Below are positions 43,093-52,052 of a DNA stretch of 64,000 bases, in pieces. The stretch lies in contig NZ_BATR01000087.1 in assembly GCF_000739655.1 (NCBI RefSeq), positions 1 through 64,000 on the forward strand, given 5' to 3'. Every line of letters starts with the position of its first letter. Within the stretch, counting starts at the first letter, position 1. The position numbers and the translations under genes were made by a program. The notes below the pieces were generated by a model. The model searched no databases, had not been told where the DNA came from, and saw only the letters and a program-made list of their open reading frames with translations. The stretch comes from Verrucomicrobium sp. BvORR106. GTDB taxonomy: Bacteria > Verrucomicrobiota > Verrucomicrobiia > Verrucomicrobiales > Verrucomicrobiaceae.

Positions 43093-43554
43093 ATGACCCG
43101 CGATCTTCAAACCCTCCGTGGCAAGTTCTTCTTCTGGCTTGGCGTCGTAGTGTTTCCCTTGTTCTGGGTGTTGTGGATGAGCCCGCGTCAGTTCACCAGC
43201 CGGCAAATGGATGGGTCTCGCATTTGGGCTGTTGTTTATGGTCTGGCTTTGTTGTTGGTTCCGGCCTGCAATGACCGCCTCCACACGTTCCTTTGGAGCT
43301 TTTCCCAGATCTCTTTCCAAGTTGGTCTGGTGCTGTGGATCTGGTTGTTCCTGCGCACCATGCCGTTCTGGACGTTTGTTGTGTTCTTCCTCGTGAGCAT
43401 AGACATCATCGCCATCACGTCGTCGCTCATGCTGCCATGGGTGATGAAACAGGCCCCGCATCCGGCAGCGATGATCTTCATCTTGATCCCCGCGGTGATG
43501 CATCTGCTGGTCGAGCCGGTTCGAGGTTCCACTCGTCAGGCCGCCAGACCCTAG
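43093..43554 (+). CDS. Four-helix membrane protein, first of a tandem duplicate pair
   Basis: The 153-residue protein begins MTRDLQTLRGKFFFWLGVVV and has four membrane segments (FFFWLGVVVFPLFWVLWM, IWAVVYGLALLLVPA, VGLVLWIWLFLRTMPFWTFV, IFILIPAVMHLLVEPVR). It is clearly paralogous to the product of 43990-44469 along its whole length: MxRDLxTLRGKxFFWLG, RxWAVVYxLA, NDRL, LLVEPV. No outside family is recognised. Confidence 0.65.
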   Translation: MTRDLQTLRGKFFFWLGVVVFPLFWVLWMSPRQFTSRQMDGSRIWAVVYGLALLLVPACNDRLHTFLWSFSQISFQVGLVLWIWLFLRTMPFWTFVVFFLVSIDIIAITSSLMLPWVMKQAPHPAAMIFILIPAVMHLLVEPVRGSTRQAARP

Positions 43555-43589
43555 ACCTGAAGCCTGGGTTGAATAGGATCAAAAGAGAA

Positions 43590-43872
43590 GGCCGCGCCTT
43601 CTGCCATCCCTTCAGGATGGGATCCCTCTCTTCATCCACCGGGGGTATCAGTCGCTATGCTCCTTCAACACCCCGGCTACCTTCTGTGATGCCTTCGGCA
43701 TCGAGCTTCTACTGAGGTGTTTCGCACATCGCGGGTGTTCCCGTGGCGGGTGACACAGGTGTCCCGCCTGTGTGTGCTTCCGGCATCTTGCCGGTTGAGG
43801 CGTTCGCATCGCGACCGACGCCCGCTTGAAAACAAAGGAGTCGAGGTTCCAAGCCCGGCTCAGTCGCAGCTG
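43590..43872. repeat. Family C composite repeat, copy 2
   Basis: Same parts and order as 39783-40079. It is closest to copy 3 (44510-44803): CCTTCTGCCATCCCTTCAGG, ATGGGATCCCTCTCTTCATC, CACCGGGGGTATCAGTCGCT, GGCTACCTTCTGTGATGCCT, CACATCGCGGGTGTTCCC and the CCGGCATCTTGCCGG hairpin are shared. It lies between the duplicated membrane genes. Confidence 0.88.
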
Positions 43873-43989
43873 TCAAGGCCGCCCGACAAGGCACAAAAGA
43901 ATGTCGCCAACCCGTGTGTCTATCAGGTACCCTCAAAGGGTAAATCGATTTTTCCATTTACTAACCTGCCCGCGCCCCCCGTCCTCCCT

Positions 43990-44469
43990 ATGAACCGGGA
44001 CCTTGAGACTCTTCGTGGCAAGATCTTCTTCTGGCTCGGCATCGTGGTGTTCCCAGTCTTCTGGGTTTGGTGGATGAACCGACGCCAATTTGCGAAGCAC
44101 CAAATCCACACGGCCCAAGTTTGGGCCGTGGTTTATGCGCTTGCCGTACTGGCTGCATGGGTGATGATTCCGGACGCGAATGATCGGCTCTGTGCTACGG
44201 CATGGTGGTTTTCCAGGATCACGTTCAATGTCGGCGTCGTCTTGTGGATCTGGCTGGTGATTCGCGTCATTCCGTTTTACCAGATCGTCGTGTGTGCCAT
44301 CGTCTTGGTGGATGTTATCGCCATCCTGTCATCCCAGGCCTCTCCTTGGATGGCGAAGCTGCCGCCAGATCCTTGGTCCCTCCTTTACATTCTGATTCCT
44401 GCCACGTTGCACCTCCTTGTGGAACCAGTGCAGTGTTTGCTAGGCCGCTTTGAGGAGACACAAGACTAG
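43990..44469 (+). CDS. Four-helix membrane protein, second of a tandem duplicate pair
   Basis: From ATG 43990 the protein has 159 residues and aligns end to end with the product of 43093-43554. It has four membrane segments (IFFWLGIVVFPVFWVWWMN, VWAVVYALAVLAAWVMIP, NVGVVLWIWLVIRVIPFY, LYILIPATLHLLVEPVQCLL). The longer open frame from 43717 is a translation of the repeat and is rejected. Each gene is followed by a copy of the family C repeat, so gene and repeat were probably duplicated together. Confidence 0.65.
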   Translation: MNRDLETLRGKIFFWLGIVVFPVFWVWWMNRRQFAKHQIHTAQVWAVVYALAVLAAWVMIPDANDRLCATAWWFSRITFNVGVVLWIWLVIRVIPFYQIVVCAIVLVDVIAILSSQASPWMAKLPPDPWSLLYILIPATLHLLVEPVQCLLGRFEETQD

Positions 44470-44509
44470 AAGACACAAGGCGTAAGACTTGAAGGAGTCA
44501 ATAATGGAG

Positions 44510-44803
44510 CTGACGCCTTCTGCCATCCCTTCAGGATGGGATCCCTCTCTTCATCCACCGGGGGTATCAGTCGCTACGCTCCCTCAACGCCCCGGCTACC
44601 TTCTGTGATGCCTTCGGCATCGAGTTTCTACTGAGGCGTTTCGCACATCGCGGGTGTTCCCTTGGCGGGTGACACAGGCGTCCCGCCTGTGCGTGCTGCC
44701 GGCATCTTGCCGGTGTTGCATCTTCATCACGACTGACACCCATCACGCCGAAGCTAAAGGAGGCGGGGGTTCCCAGCCCCGCTCAGTCGTGCGTCTCCTG
44801 ACG
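44510..44803. repeat. Family C composite repeat, copy 3
   Basis: Nearly identical to copy 2 in its first two thirds. The end part GGCGGGGGTTCCCAGCCCCG with GCTCAGTCGTGCGTCTCCTG agrees better with copy 1 and with the fragment at 39247-39286. Confidence 0.88.
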
Positions 44804-44913
44804 AGCATCGTTTCTCAAGCCTTCGTTTGTCCAGGATGTGTCGTTTGACTACAGGGGCAACACGAAGATCTTAAGAGATTGCTTCTCCCAAACGCCAACG
44901 AAATCAAAAGCTC

Positions 44914-45351
44914 ATGAGTGACGTCCTTCCTCCGCGCCCCGCCTCTCATCGATGGGCGATGGTGTGCTTCGGACTCCAGGCACTTCCTCTGATCGCCATC
45001 TTCCTCAAGGACGGCAACTTATGGCGCTTGCCTGTAATGAGTGCTTTTTTGGTGGCGGCGGCATTTGCCTTTGTGCTGCTCTGTTTTGGCGGGCGCAGCA
45101 TTCTAACCTATTATGGGGTTTCAATCATCTCCATGTTGCTGACAGCGCGGGGTTTTCAAAGCGCATCCTATGGTTGGGGAGTGCTCCAATCAGGCCAGGG
45201 AGAGCCTGAGTATGTGCAGGCCATCTATGGAATGTTTGTCTTGGTGCCCCTTTTTGCGTTGGTCAGTTATCGATTTGTCTTCGGCACGCCAAGTCGTCGC
45301 TACTTTGGGTTGGATGCAGCTGCCACCAAGGGAGTTCCTTCCGAAAACTAA
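44914..45351 (+). CDS. Hypothetical membrane protein
   Basis: The 145-residue protein starts MSDVLPPRPASHRWAMVCFG and has four membrane segments (AMVCFGLQALPLIAIFL, VMSAFLVAAAFAFVLLCFGG, LTYYGVSIISMLLTARGF, AIYGMFVLVPLFALVSYRFV). No family recognised. The 265 bases after it hold a CTGACGCACTG repeat block (about 45475-45502), also seen near 32.9 kb. Confidence 0.6.
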   Translation: MSDVLPPRPASHRWAMVCFGLQALPLIAIFLKDGNLWRLPVMSAFLVAAAFAFVLLCFGGRSILTYYGVSIISMLLTARGFQSASYGWGVLQSGQGEPEYVQAIYGMFVLVPLFALVSYRFVFGTPSRRYFGLDAAATKGVPSEN

Positions 45352-45616
45352 CCGAGGCCTACATCACGACAGTGCCCCCTGGGTTGCTCGCGTCCATACG
45401 ACGAACAGAGCTTCCAACAGCCCTGGCCCAACCCCCAGCGTCTCCCCGCCCCACCACTCCCAAGTCACCACCCTCTGACGCACTGACGCACTGGACTCCG
45501 AAGCCCCTGTCTTCCAAGCGCCCCACCACCCCATGGCCGCCCTCTCGCGCTCATCTGCCCCTGAAAACCGTTGTCCTACCCCCGAAAAAAGGCGATAGAT
45601 CAGGCCGCCATCCCTC

Positions 45617-46663
45617 ATGTCCGACCGTTCTGCCGCCAATCGTCTCGCCTGGATTGACCTCCTCCGTGGACTGGCGGTGGTGGGCATGATAGAGACCCAC
45701 GTGGTGAATGTCTTCCTGAATTCCGGGTTCGATTCCGCCGGGTGGCGTTCGCAACTGAGCTTTTTCAATGGCTTGGTCGCCCCCGCTTTCCTCTGGATCG
45801 CTGGCTACATTCAAGGGCGCTCCATCCGGCGGAGCCACGAGCTGGGACGCCCGGTGGCCACGGCCGCCCGGTGGCGCCGCCTGGGGTTCGTGACTGCGCT
45901 GAGCTTCCTATTACACATTCCCTGGCATTTTTGGGGCGTGGGGGACTTTGGGCTGGCCAGCTGGAAGCACTTTTTCCAGATCGATGTCCTCTCCTGCCTG
46001 GGCGTGAGCCTGGGCATCCTGCTGCTGGCAGGGCAACTTCGACCCCGCTGGTTTGATGCGGTATCCGTCGCCCTGTTGGGATTCTTCGTCCTGGCGGCCC
46101 CGCTGGCGAGGGGTTGGCACACAGGTTGGCCCATGGTGGATGGTTGGCTGAACCGCACCGAAGGCTCTTTGTTCCCGCTCTTCCCCTGGCTGGGATTTGT
46201 TGCCGCGGGCAGTCTGGCAAGCCGCTGGAAGCTCGATGGCTGGTTCTGGCCCGTGCTCGCTGTGGCCATGGCCTGGGGCGGGTATGAACTGGCCTCTGGG
46301 CCGTTCTCCAATACCGATCCCTTGTTCTTCGTAGAGCGCTTGGGCTGGCTGCTGGGGCTGATCCTGGTCGTGAAAGCGGTCTCCCGCTTCGCCGCCCCCG
46401 CCTGGCTTCAACTCGCCGGGCGCGAGTCGCTCCTGATGTACATGCTGCACATCATCCTCTTGCACTCCTTCCCGGCCGGCGGCGGGATGACCTGGGATCG
46501 CAAGATCGGTCAGACGCTGTCGATCCCCAGCGTGGCCCTTGTCTTCGTCGGCCTGCTCAGCGTGTGCCTCCTGGCCGCGTGGTTCAATGAGGGAAGGAAA
46601 GCGCGTCGTGCGGAAAGAGCCCGGGAGCGTCAGGAGAACGGGCCAGAGCCCGTGGGAGCGTAG
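45617..46663 (+). CDS. DUF1624/HGSNAT-type membrane acyltransferase
   Basis: The 348-residue protein has about ten membrane helices. It opens RLAWIDLLRGLAVVGMIETH, the N-terminal signature of the heparan-alpha-glucosaminide N-acetyltransferase-like (DUF1624) family related to acyltransferase 3. Further matches are FFNGLVAPAFLWIAGYIQGR and LLMYMLHIILLHS near the end. Family members transfer acyl groups across the membrane to sugars or polymers. The substrate is unknown. It converges on the VWA gene, with a hairpin terminator between. Confidence 0.8.
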   Translation: MSDRSAANRLAWIDLLRGLAVVGMIETHVVNVFLNSGFDSAGWRSQLSFFNGLVAPAFLWIAGYIQGRSIRRSHELGRPVATAARWRRLGFVTALSFLLHIPWHFWGVGDFGLASWKHFFQIDVLSCLGVSLGILLLAGQLRPRWFDAVSVALLGFFVLAAPLARGWHTGWPMVDGWLNRTEGSLFPLFPWLGFVAAGSLASRWKLDGWFWPVLAVAMAWGGYELASGPFSNTDPLFFVERLGWLLGLILVVKAVSRFAAPAWLQLAGRESLLMYMLHIILLHSFPAGGGMTWDRKIGQTLSIPSVALVFVGLLSVCLLAAWFNEGRKARRAERARERQENGPEPVGA

Positions 46664-46722
46664 GGGCGATAAGAGGTAAGTGGAGAAATACGGCGAAGCC
46701 TGATTCCGCTTCTTGCCGCGAT

Positions 46723-46762
46723 AAAAAAAACCGGGGCACCTTCATTCAGAAGACGCCCCGGT
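46723..46762 (-). terminator. Intrinsic terminator of the VWA gene
   Basis: On the minus strand, ACCGGGGC and GCCCCGGT pair across an 17-base loop and are followed by an eight-T run (46723-46730 as A on plus). It lies about 58 bases after the VWA stop. On the plus strand the stem is followed by a weaker T-rich stretch, so it may act in both directions. Confidence 0.85.
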
Positions 46763-46819
46763 CTGGGGTTGTTTATTTAGGGTGGGGTCTTTTGATTCTT
46801 TTTTTGGCGGCCGCTCGTC

Positions 46820-49690
46820 CTACTGCGGCCGGTCGGTGACAATGCCGCGGGCCTTGTCGATGAGTTGCAGGAATTCACCGCGGTAGCCCAGGTCATCGGA
46901 GCCTTTGCCGGCGAGGGCAAGCTGTCGAATCTGTTCCCAGCTGAGCTCTCCGGCGTGTTGGGAGTTCCTCAGCATCATGCCAAAGCCAGCCACAGAGGCG
47001 GCGAACTTGAAGTCTCCGGGCGCGTCGGCCATTTTCTTCTCCTTGTCCGTCACGGGCACTTCCATAAGCACGCTGGTATCGGCCAAGGGCTGCTTGTAGC
47101 GGAGCTTCACGGTCATCGTCTCGTTGCTGGCGGGCCCTGCCTTCGCCGCCTCGGCAGGTGCCGCTGCAGGTACGGCAGGATTGTTGGCATACTTGAGGTT
47201 GTCCACCACCGGGCGTCCGTCGGGGAACTTCACGTTGGCGGGAACGATCTCATACAGGGCGGTGACGGTGTGGCCTTCGCCGATCTCGCCAGCGTCCTTG
47301 CGGTCGTTGTTGAAGTCCTGCTTGGCCAGCACGCGGTTCTCATAGCCGAGCAGACGATAGGCCTGCACCTGGGCGGGGTTGAACTCCACCTGGATCTTCA
47401 CGTCCTTGGCGATGGTCACCAGGGTGGCGTTCATCTGCTCCACGAGCACCTTGCGGGCTTCGCTGAGGCTGTCGATGTAGGCGTAGTTTCCATTACCCTT
47501 GTCGGCCAGCGTTTCCATGGTGCGGTCCTTCAGGTTGCCGGTGCCGAAGCCCAGCACGCTGAGGAACACCCGGGAATTGGCCTTCTCCTCGATGAGCTTC
47601 TGCAGCTCCTCGGGGCTGCTGATGCCGACGTTGAAGTCGCCATCGGTGCACAGGATCACGCGGTTCACCCCTTCTTTCTGGAAGTGTTGTTGCGCCTGTT
47701 CATAGGCCAGGCGGATGCCGCCGGCTCCGTTGGTGGAGCCGCCCGCACCCAGGCCATCGATGGCCTCGATGATCTTCGACTTCTCCGTGCCCGCCGTGGA
47801 AGGGAGGGTGACGGCGGTGGAGCCAGCGTAGGTGACGATGGCCACGCGGTCCTTTGTGGAAAGGCGCTCCGTAAGCATGCGCAGGGACTGCTTCACCAGG
47901 GGGAGCTTGTCCGGTTCGTCCATCGAACCGGACACATCCACCAGGAAGACGAAGTTGGCCGGGGCGCGCTCCTGCTGGTTCACGCGGCCTTTGATGGCGA
48001 TGCGAGCCAGACGGTGCTCGGGTTTCCAGGGGGCTTCGGCCAGATCCACCTGCACCGCGAAGGGCTTGTCATCCGACGGGCCTTCATAGGCATAGGGGAA
48101 ATAATTGATGAGCTCCTCCAGGCGCACGGCGTCGGCCGGCGGGCGCTGACCGCTGTTGAGAAAGCGGCGGACATTGGCGTAGGAGGCTGTGTCCACATCG
48201 ATGGAGAAGGTGGAGAGCGGCTCCTGGGCTACCGCCATGAAGGGGTTCTCGTAGATAGGCGTGTAGGTTTCGCCTGCTGCAGTAGTTTCTCTCCGACGAA
48301 GGGCCTCCGTGCCATCCTTATCCGGTGCCTCCGAGTACGAGCCTGCAAAGGCCCCGGCGGGTTTGTTCTTGTCTGCCTTCGAGAGGTCTGTCTCCATGTA
48401 GAAGCTTGTGCCAGCCGTGATGGTCACGCCTGATTGCGTCTGTGCTCCTGCATTGGGTTGGGCTGGCTGGCTGGCTCCCCGGGAAGCGCCATCTGCCTGC
48501 ATCTTGACCTGAGGCTCCGCTTTCATGACGGCTGCTGGCGCAGCGGCTGCGCCGAACTCTGGATGGGCTGGCGCTCCAGCTGCGGCGGGCTCTGGATTGG
48601 ACGGCGCAGGGGCAGCCGCGGCTGCGGGAGCCGTCGCTTCAGCACCCACCGCGGGCATGCCGCCACTGGTGCGGGCGGCTGGAGCCGCCTTGGCCTTCGC
48701 CATAGGTTTGGCGGGCAGCTGGAGGGTGGACGCGGGGGCTGGTCTCGCCGTGGTGGGTGCTGGCGTGGCCGGTGTGGTGGGGTCATCTGCGGGGGCCAGC
48801 CTGGCGCGATCCATCGTGTCCACCGGTACTTCAGTGAGCCGCGACTCTTTCTCCATGAACGTCCGCTGCGGTGCCTGGGCATCCAGCATGTAGCCTGAAA
48901 CGCCTGCGGGCGGCGAGTTCGGGGCCACGGAGCCAGCAGATTCAGGGGCAGGCACGGCATTGGACTTCCGCCCTCCTTTTTCAGCCTGCTCTTTCTTGCT
49001 TTCGACCGCTCCCAAGCCTCTGCCAATGCCTCCACCGCTGCCGCCTGTGGCGGGCTGAGGGGCGGAGATGGGGGCGGGAAGCGGAGTGGGCAGCGCCAAC
49101 GGGGCTGCTGGGACATTGCCCAAGAGAGACTTCTTGCCTGCGGCCCGCTCATCGGCAGTACCCCTGGACTCATCCTGAAGCTCGATCTTGTCGGCGACAC
49201 TGGATGAGCCAACCTCCGCTGGGAGGGTGCGGTTCTTCTGCTTCACGGCTGACTCCAGGTCCTTCAGGGCCGGCTCGGCACGCGTCACCGTAATTTCCTC
49301 GGACGCATTGGACCGGGCAGCCGCCTCAGGCATGTCCTGCTTGCGCTCAATGAGCACGCCGCTGGGTACGAGCAGTGTCAGGGCCAGTCCTGCAGCGATG
49401 GCAGTGGAGATGAACTCGGCCCGCTTCCAGAAGGGGGGGCGCACCACTTTGCGAGGCGTGTTGAGGAAGGCCTTGAGCACCTGGCTGCGTTGATCGCCGG
49501 TCAGCTCTTCGTGCTCGGGTGCGGATTGACCGGGGTGTTCCCCCACCTGCTCCTTGAGGAGGCCGCAGAAGAGTTTCATGGCTTCGGCTTCCTCACGCAG
49601 GGCGGGGTCTGTGGTCATCTGCTGCTCCAGAGCTGCCCGTTCATGCGGGGGCAGTTCATTGAGCGCGTAGGCAGTGAGTTTTTCGTTCAT
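46820..49690 (-). CDS. Anti-sigma-like/VWA fusion protein (YfbK-type, DUF3520)
   Basis: From ATG 49690 the protein has 956 residues. Residues 1-60 (KLTAYALNELPPHERAALEQ, LREEAEAMKLFCGLLKEQ) look like an anti-sigma cytoplasmic domain. One membrane helix follows (FISTAIAAGLALTLLVPSGV), then about 330 residues rich in Ala, Pro and Thr. Next is a VWF-A module with the MIDAS motif FVFLVDVSGSMDEPDK and partner motifs GLGAGGSTNGAGG and ILCTDGDFNVG. Before it is the von Willebrand/YfbK N-terminal unit (FSIDVDTASYANVRRFL); after it comes the DUF3520 tail. It overlaps the upstream ECF sigma gene if the longer start (49726) is used. The arrangement suggests that it restrains the sigma factor in response to an envelope signal sensed by the VWA part. 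Confidence 0.85.
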   Translation of the reverse strand: MNEKLTAYALNELPPHERAALEQQMTTDPALREEAEAMKLFCGLLKEQVGEHPGQSAPEHEELTGDQRSQVLKAFLNTPRKVVRPPFWKRAEFISTAIAAGLALTLLVPSGVLIERKQDMPEAAARSNASEEITVTRAEPALKDLESAVKQKNRTLPAEVGSSSVADKIELQDESRGTADERAAGKKSLLGNVPAAPLALPTPLPAPISAPQPATGGSGGGIGRGLGAVESKKEQAEKGGRKSNAVPAPESAGSVAPNSPPAGVSGYMLDAQAPQRTFMEKESRLTEVPVDTMDRARLAPADDPTTPATPAPTTARPAPASTLQLPAKPMAKAKAAPAARTSGGMPAVGAEATAPAAAAAPAPSNPEPAAAGAPAHPEFGAAAAPAAVMKAEPQVKMQADGASRGASQPAQPNAGAQTQSGVTITAGTSFYMETDLSKADKNKPAGAFAGSYSEAPDKDGTEALRRRETTAAGETYTPIYENPFMAVAQEPLSTFSIDVDTASYANVRRFLNSGQRPPADAVRLEELINYFPYAYEGPSDDKPFAVQVDLAEAPWKPEHRLARIAIKGRVNQQERAPANFVFLVDVSGSMDEPDKLPLVKQSLRMLTERLSTKDRVAIVTYAGSTAVTLPSTAGTEKSKIIEAIDGLGAGGSTNGAGGIRLAYEQAQQHFQKEGVNRVILCTDGDFNVGISSPEELQKLIEEKANSRVFLSVLGFGTGNLKDRTMETLADKGNGNYAYIDSLSEARKVLVEQMNATLVTIAKDVKIQVEFNPAQVQAYRLLGYENRVLAKQDFNNDRKDAGEIGEGHTVTALYEIVPANVKFPDGRPVVDNLKYANNPAVPAAAPAEAAKAGPASNETMTVKLRYKQPLADTSVLMEVPVTDKEKKMADAPGDFKFAASVAGFGMMLRNSQHAGELSWEQIRQLALAGKGSDDLGYRGEFLQLIDKARGIVTDRPQ

Positions 49691-49718
49691 GGCTGGAAAA
49701 GGTGTGGGGGTGGGCGCC

Positions 49719-50234
49719 TCAGGCATTCAGGGCGAGCCAGCGTTCACGGAGATTGGCCACTCCGAGGTGGATGAGGGTGCCGACGTTTCCGACACTGGTC
49801 TTGAGAGCCTCGCTGATCTCCTTGTAGCTGAGGTCTGCTTCAAATTTGAGCCGGACGGCCTCCCGTTGCTTCTCGGGCAGCTGGTGGAGCCACTGGCGCA
49901 ACTGCTGCGCCAGCTCCTTCTGCTCCAGCTCTGCAGAGGGCATTGGAGTGTTGGAGGATTCCTGGTCGAGAACTTCGAGGTCCATGGGAACGAGACGTTG
50001 ATGTTTGCGCTGGTGGTCCAGGGCGCGGTTGCGGCAGACCGTGAAGAGCCACGGGGCCAGTCGCTCGCGATCCAGCGTGGCCAGCGACTGGCTCAGCTTG
50101 ATAAAGACATCCTGGGCGATGTCGCGAGCCTGGTTGATCTCTCCCACGATGCCAAACGCATAGCGAATGACGGGGCGCTCGTAACGTTCGAGCGCGGCGA
50201 GGAGGAACGCATGATCAGGGTCACGTTGGCTCAT
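49719..50234 (-). CDS. ECF-type RNA polymerase sigma factor
   Basis: From ATG 50234 the protein has 171 residues (a start at 50252 adds six). Region 2 shows ALERYERPVIRYAFGIVG and DIAQDVFIKLSQSL, then APWLFTVCRNRALDHQRK (region 2.4). Region 4 shows LPEKQREAVRLKFEADLSYK and EISEALKTSVGNVGTLIHLG, the helix-turn-helix that reads the -35 element. It is paired with the VWA protein that carries an anti-sigma-like N-terminus. The family is used for envelope and stress responses; no target promoter was identified in the window. Confidence 0.92.
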   Translation of the reverse strand: MSQRDPDHAFLLAALERYERPVIRYAFGIVGEINQARDIAQDVFIKLSQSLATLDRERLAPWLFTVCRNRALDHQRKHQRLVPMDLEVLDQESSNTPMPSAELEQKELAQQLRQWLHQLPEKQREAVRLKFEADLSYKEISEALKTSVGNVGTLIHLGVANLRERWLALNA

Positions 50235-50348
50235 GAGATGTTCAGGGGGCATGACGGCAGGGCGGACCGGATCTTGGAAAATAACGAAAACATTCTTTTC
50301 GCGGTCTCCAGAGGGGAGCCGCGGGCGCAGAGTGCGTGAAGTGACGCG

Positions 50349-51410
50349 CTAGCCCTGGAGCTGGCGGACGAGCTGCTTGATGTCATGCGGACGGCGCACG
50401 TCCTTGAAGCGTACTTCTGCACCGGGACTGGCAGAAGAGTCGAAGTCCACATTCCCGATGCCAAGGAGGGCCGCGTAACTTTTTTGCCGCACATCAATGG
50501 CGCGGATGTCCGCGATGCGCACCTCCTTGGAATTCCTGCCCACCAGTCCGAACTCCATCTCCACCCGGCGGGTGGTGACGAAGTAGGTGGTGGTGGTGCG
50601 GTCCAGTGAGACGAACACGAGGATGAGGGCTGCGATGGAGCCGAGCAGAACGATCCACTCCAGGCCGTACTGCTGGGTGAAGCAGAAGCTGGCTCCACCC
50701 AGGCAGGCGAACGTCACCGCCAGGGACTTGGGGTAGGCAAACCAGCTGGGGTGCCCCAGAAAGAGAATCTCCTCCCCGCCGCGGGAGGGCAGGGTGGGGC
50801 CAGCGGGAGGAAGGAACTCCTCCGTCTGAAATGAGGGCTGGGTGGACAGGGCAGGCGGGACGGATGACGCGGAGGCCGGGGCAGGGAGTCGCGGTACGAG
50901 GAATGCATCCTCCGGCTCATCATCGGGATCAGGCGGGCGTGCAGGCTGAGGCGGGGGCTGGCCCGCCCGGCTGACCGGGCGGGAGAAGAGATCCCGCTCA
51001 TTCAGGTCTTCATCCTCCTCCTCATCGAGCGCTTCGTCGCGGTCATCGCCGGAAGGTTCATCGTCGAGGGCCTCGTCCTCATCTTCCTCCTCATCCCGTT
51101 CATCCGCGTCCTTGCGGATTCGCGTATTCTGGGGAGGCAGGGGGCGGGAGAGGGGTGTGTCTGCGCGGAACTCCTGTTTCAGGGGAGGGCGGGGCCGGGA
51201 GCCGGAGGTGGTCTGCGTGGGGGTCCCGGTGGCATCTGGGTAGGGGGCGGCGAGCAGGTCCCCCAGCAGGTGGCCGAAGCCAGTCTCATCATCCACCACG
51301 ATCTCGCTGCGGCTGAGTTCGCCGCTCTGGAGCATGGCCCGCAGGTCCGCCTTGCTATAGACCTCCGTCAGCGCCGGGTGGTCTGGGAGGAAGTAGCGGG
51401 GCAGGCTCAT
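50349..51410 (-). CDS. Membrane protein with acidic linker and bacterial PH domain
   Basis: The 353-residue protein has three parts. Residues 1-60 (LPDHPALTEVYSKADLRAML, LSRSEIVVDDETGFGHLLGD) resemble a GYF-like signalling module. Residues about 70-210 are disordered and strongly acidic, with runs of Asp/Glu, then Pro-rich. Two membrane helices follow (SLAVTFACLGGASFCFTQQ and WIVLLGSIAALILVFVSL). The C-terminal bPH domain shows TTTYFVTTRRVEMEFGLVGR and EVRIADIRAIDVRQ (DUF304 type). Function is unknown; bPH proteins are membrane-associated scaffolds. It is downstream of the YbjN-like gene with a 45-base gap. Confidence 0.72.
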   Translation of the reverse strand: MSLPRYFLPDHPALTEVYSKADLRAMLQSGELSRSEIVVDDETGFGHLLGDLLAAPYPDATGTPTQTTSGSRPRPPLKQEFRADTPLSRPLPPQNTRIRKDADERDEEEDEDEALDDEPSGDDRDEALDEEEDEDLNERDLFSRPVSRAGQPPPQPARPPDPDDEPEDAFLVPRLPAPASASSVPPALSTQPSFQTEEFLPPAGPTLPSRGGEEILFLGHPSWFAYPKSLAVTFACLGGASFCFTQQYGLEWIVLLGSIAALILVFVSLDRTTTTYFVTTRRVEMEFGLVGRNSKEVRIADIRAIDVRQKSYAALLGIGNVDFDSSASPGAEVRFKDVRRPHDIKQLVRQLQG

Positions 51411-51455
51411 GGCAGGTTGGGTGGAGCAACCATTAGCCTTTTTTAAGCCCTAAAA

Positions 51456-51977
51456 TCAAGCCCGCAAAGGCTGCTCCTCATCCTCATCGTCTTCTGGCAC
51501 CACGGGAAGCAGGTCCTCCCGGCGGAGAAGCTGTTGCAAGTCCAGCAGGGGGAGCATGGCCGCCGTGGATTTGCAAAGCTCGGCCAGGTAGGGGGTCAGG
51601 CGGTCCATCTCTGCAATGGCGTTGTGCACCAGATTGACGATGATGCTCTCATCATAGCGGTGCTTGGAGAAAACCTGCCCCTGGCGGAAGACGACCGTGC
51701 CCTGGTCCCAGTCGAGCTCGAAGTTGCCCAGATTCAGATCGCGGTTCACCCGCATGAGCAGCTCTGCGGCGCGGCTCTTGTGCGTGTGCGGCACGGTGAT
51801 GGAGGCGGTGGCCACCACGCCCAGCACGTGCATCTCACCGTAGCTCTGCACATGTACGGGGACCTTGGTGTGGTAGGCCTCGAAGTTGGACTCCACCACT
51901 TCCATCTCGGAAACTTCCCGGTAGGCCCAGCCTTTATTCTTGAATGCGGTCAGGACAGTGGCGTGGAGGGCGGACAT
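51456..51977 (-). CDS. YbjN-like protein
   Basis: From ATG 51977 the protein has 173 residues with the YbjN/T3SS-chaperone-like alpha-beta pattern: VLTAFKNKGWAYREVSEMEV, VHVQSYGEMHVLGVVATASI, AAELLMRVNRDLNLGNFELD and HNAIAEMDRLTPYLAELC. It ends in an acidic tail (PVVPEDDEDEEQPL). YbjN proteins are thought to act as chaperone-like folding or regulatory factors. A longer start at 52037 lies too close to tRNA-Pro and is rejected. Confidence 0.7.
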   Translation of the reverse strand: MSALHATVLTAFKNKGWAYREVSEMEVVESNFEAYHTKVPVHVQSYGEMHVLGVVATASITVPHTHKSRAAELLMRVNRDLNLGNFELDWDQGTVVFRQGQVFSKHRYDESIIVNLVHNAIAEMDRLTPYLAELCKSTAAMLPLLDLQQLLRREDLLPVVPEDDEDEEQPLRA

Positions 51978-52052
51978 GGCAATGACTACGGACAGATCTG
52001 GCAGGGGAGACTCAACCCTGCCGAAAAAATCTGGCATCTCATCTCAAGGAGA

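Noticed and set aside
46865-48433. A long plus-strand frame within the VWA gene
   Set aside because: Antisense shadow; the minus strand carries the MIDAS motif and a matching terminator.
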